Positions 6,542 through 7,918 of a DNA stretch of 7,918 nucleotides are shown piece by piece. Numbering within the stretch: position 1 is the stretch's first letter; each line of letters opens with the position of its first letter. The DNA is from Thermoflexus sp040289485 (GTDB lineage: Bacteria > Chloroflexota > Anaerolineae > Thermoflexales > Thermoflexaceae), in NCBI RefSeq assembly GCF_040289485.1, contig NZ_PSLG01000084.1:1-7918 (forward strand). Reading direction: 5' to 3'. Under the pieces are notes generated by a model. It had not been told where the DNA came from. It did no database searches and worked only from the letters and a program-made list of their open reading frames with translations. Both the position numbers and the translations under genes were made by a program.

Positions 6542-6690
6542 GTCATCCTTCGCGCGATCATGGCCGCTGCCCGGTGGGCGAAAAAGGACGGGGGAGGGGA
6601 GGGCCCAGCGGGCCTGCCGGAATCCCAAGCCTCTCCCATCGTGTCCGCCGGGGCCGTCGGGAATGGGCTGGGGAAGGGCCCGTGCGGAGG
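6542..6690. other. Intergenic spacer before IS607 element, probable left junction
   Basis: The 149 bases between the glycosyltransferase stop and the tnpA promoter hold no supported gene. A short GGCCC-AGC-GGGCC hairpin (6602-6614) lacks a following T run. The left end of the insertion element should lie in or just after this stretch. IS607 elements have no terminal inverted repeats and insert at short GG-like sites, so the exact boundary cannot be placed from one copy. Confidence 0.4.
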
Positions 6691-6719
6691 TTGACAGCAG
6701 CTGCCGTTTTTGTTATCAT
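6691..6719 (+). promoter_or_regulatory. Consensus sigma-70 promoter of tnpA
   Basis: TTGACA (6691-6696, a perfect -35) and TATCAT (6714-6719, five of six -10 positions) are separated by exactly 17 bases. This is the best promoter in the window. Transcription would begin near 6726, only about five bases before the tnpA ATG, and no ribosome-binding site is present, so the message is likely leaderless or nearly so. An 8-bp palindrome, GCAGCTGC (6697-6704), sits directly after the -35 and could bind a regulator, possibly the HTH domain of TnpA itself (inference). Confidence 0.7.
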
Positions 6720-6730
6720 CCATTTCAACT

Positions 6731-7291
6731 ATGAAGCTCTCCGACTGGGCCCGCAAGCAGGGAATCCGCTACCTCACCGCCTGGCGGTGGTTCAAAGCGG
6801 GCCAGCTCCCCGTTCCCGCCCGGCAGCTCCCCACCGGCACCATCCTGGTTGAGGAACCCAACCCGGACGGCCGCACGGTGCGCTACGCGCGGGTCTCCGC
6901 CGCCGACCAGAAGGATGACCTCCAGCGCCAGGTGCAGCGCCTTCAGGCCTTTGCCCGGGAGCAGGGCTGGACGGACTTCGACGTGGTAACCGAGATCGGT
7001 TCCGGGCTGAACGGGAAGCGGAAGCAGCTGCTGCGCGTGTTGCGTGACCCGAAGGGGAGCCGGATCGTGGTGGAAAACCGCGACCGGCTGGCCCGGTTCG
7101 GGTTTGAGATGGTCGAGGCGGCCCTGGCCGCAGCAGGCAAGCGCATCGTTGTCGTGGAAGAAGGCGAGGTCACGGACGATCTGGTGCGGGATCTTTTAGA
7201 GATCCTCACCTCCGCTTGCGGGCGGCTGTACGGGCGCCGGTCGGCCCGGAAGCGAGCCCGGCGGGCGCTGGAGGCGATGGGATGCGGGTAA
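6731..7291 (+). CDS. tnpA: IS607-family transposase TnpA (serine recombinase)
   Basis: TnpA of IS607 elements cuts and joins the element through a serine-DNA intermediate. The 186-residue protein has the family's reversed order. A MerR-like helix-turn-helix comes first (about 1-45; MKLSDWARKQGIRYLTAWRW, then LPTGTILV). The resolvase catalytic domain follows, with YARVSAADQ and nucleophile S56, then EIGSGLNGKR (79-87 region), ENRDRLARFGFEMVEAAL and a C-terminal ILTSACGRLYGRRSARKRA helix. Key residues are present and the frame is open, so the enzyme looks intact. The ATG at 6731 is chosen over one at 6710 because family proteins start with 'MKLS' and because the promoter -10 overlaps the upstream codons. 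The stop overlaps the tnpB start by ten bases (7282-7291), the usual coupling in this family. Confidence 0.95.
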   Translation: MKLSDWARKQGIRYLTAWRWFKAGQLPVPARQLPTGTILVEEPNPDGRTVRYARVSAADQKDDLQRQVQRLQAFAREQGWTDFDVVTEIGSGLNGKRKQLLRVLRDPKGSRIVVENRDRLARFGFEMVEAALAAAGKRIVVVEEGEVTDDLVRDLLEILTSACGRLYGRRSARKRARRALEAMGCG

Positions 7292-7918
7292 CGCAGGCGT
7301 TCCGCTTCGAGCTGGACCCCAACCGTGCCGCCCGCGTGGCCCTGGCCAAGCACGTGGGCGCCGCCCGCTTCGCCTACAACTGGGGCCTTGCCCGCTGCCT
7401 GCAGGCGCTGGAACAAGGCCTGCCTCTTCCCTCTGCGGCCCAGCTCCACAAGGAGTGGAACCGCTGGAAGCGGCAGCATGCCCCCTGGTGGGTGGAGGTG
7501 TCCAAGTGCGCGCCGCAGGAGGCCTTCCGTGATCTAGAGCGTGCCTTCCGCAACTGGCGGCAGGGCCGGGCGGGAAGGCCCCGCTTCAAGCGGAAGAAGA
7601 GCCTGGACGACAACAAGGCGCGCTTCACCGGCTCCATCCGGGTCTTCCCCCGGCACGTGCAGCTGCCCCGCATCGGCAAGGTGCGCACCAAGGAGCGGAC
7701 GGAGAAGCTTTTGGCCCTGCTTTCCGAAGGGAGGGCCCGCATCCTCTCCGCCACCGTCGCCCGCGAGGCCGACCGCTGGTACGTGAGCCTCACCTGCGAT
7801 GTGGAGCGGCCTGATCCCCCGTTGCGGCAGGGGGAGCCGGTGGGCGTGGACCTGGGCCTTGCGTCCTTCCTGGTGCTGTCGGACGGGACGCGGGTGGACG
7901 CGCCCAAGCCGCTGGCGA
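7282..7918 (+). CDS. tnpB: IS607-type TnpB, RNA-guided nuclease family (N-terminal half, cut by window edge)
   Basis: From the ATG at 7282, 212 codons are open to the window end. The protein begins MRVTQAFRFELDPN and has AKHVGAARFAYNWGLA (the usual 'G-x-x-R-F-x-Y-N' of TnpB N-termini). It continues with AFRDLERAFRNW, GRAGRPRFKRKK, RFTGSIRVFP and VQLPRIGKVRTKE. It then reaches the first RuvC motif, GVDLGLASFLVLSDG, with catalytic D190; ISDra2 TnpB has D191 at the matching place. Remaining RuvC acidic residues and the zinc finger would lie beyond the window. TnpB proteins are transposon-encoded, RNA-guided DNA nucleases that help the element persist at its locus; the guide RNA normally overlaps the 3' end of tnpB, not visible here. 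The visible half shows no frameshift or stop. No separate ribosome-binding site is clear, and translation probably re-initiates from tnpA. Confidence 0.93.
   Translation, partial: MRVTQAFRFELDPNRAARVALAKHVGAARFAYNWGLARCLQALEQGLPLPSAAQLHKEWNRWKRQHAPWWVEVSKCAPQEAFRDLERAFRNWRQGRAGRPRFKRKKSLDDNKARFTGSIRVFPRHVQLPRIGKVRTKERTEKLLALLSEGRARILSATVAREADRWYVSLTCDVERPDPPLRQGEPVGVDLGLASFLVLSDGTRVDAPKPLA

Noticed and set aside
6602..6614. GGCCC-AGC-GGGCC hairpin after the glycosyltransferase gene
   Set aside because: A five-base stem without a T run is not enough to call an intrinsic terminator.
4217..6628. 803-codon minus-strand open frame
   Set aside because: It passes through the N run and is antisense to the Memo and GT-C genes, which have clear family motifs. 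Its composition is Pro/Arg/Gln-rich.
1..7918. CRISPR array, tRNA, rRNA or riboswitch
   Set aside because: No regularly spaced direct repeats, no cloverleaf-like or rRNA sequence, and no intergenic stretch long enough for a typical riboswitch were seen.

Overview
The window is high-GC DNA (roughly 70 % by eye) from a bacterium. It carries eight protein genes, two of them cut by the window edges, and one 77-base run of N. A Chloroflexota-like (Anaerolineae/Thermoflexus-type) thermophile is my best guess. It rests on gene style only: the GC-rich codons, the GT-C glycosyltransferase, the Memo protein with an N-terminal extension and the IS607 element. It has not been tested by any search.

Layout. 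Positions 1-1757 (minus strand) form a compact operon. lgt (prolipoprotein diacylglyceryl transferase) comes first, then a membrane-anchored five-heme c-type cytochrome of the NapC/NirT kind, then the start of a GT1/MGT-like glycosyltransferase that runs off the left edge. The last two overlap by ATGA. All three products concern the envelope: lipoprotein lipidation, quinol/periplasm electron transfer and glycosylation. A 120-bp divergent control region (1758-1877) separates lgt from a 12-TM MFS transporter (1878-3239, plus strand). It contains a perfect minus-strand TATAAT and, on the plus strand, an 8+8-bp inverted repeat lying exactly between a candidate -35 and -10.

Positions 3264-3680 (minus) encode a small protein made of three WD40 repeats, convergent with the MFS gene. 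From a divergent promoter at about 3685-3714, a plus-strand pair follows: a Memo-family protein (AmmeMemoRadiSam system protein B) with an extra N-terminal PqqD/winged-helix-like domain, and a GT-C (GT39/ArnT-like) membrane glycosyltransferase. Their ends overlap. The glycosyltransferase is interrupted by the N run, whose stated length does not preserve the reading frame.

Positions 6691-7918 (plus) are an IS607-family element: a consensus promoter, tnpA (HTH plus serine recombinase) and the first 212 codons of tnpB (RNA-guided nuclease family) up to the window edge. I see no tRNA, rRNA, CRISPR array or convincing intrinsic terminator. I did not find a clearly new multi-gene system. The most notable points are the fused, apparently orphan Memo protein, the operator-like palindrome in the MFS promoter, the lgt/pentaheme cytochrome pairing and the minimal WD40 gene.
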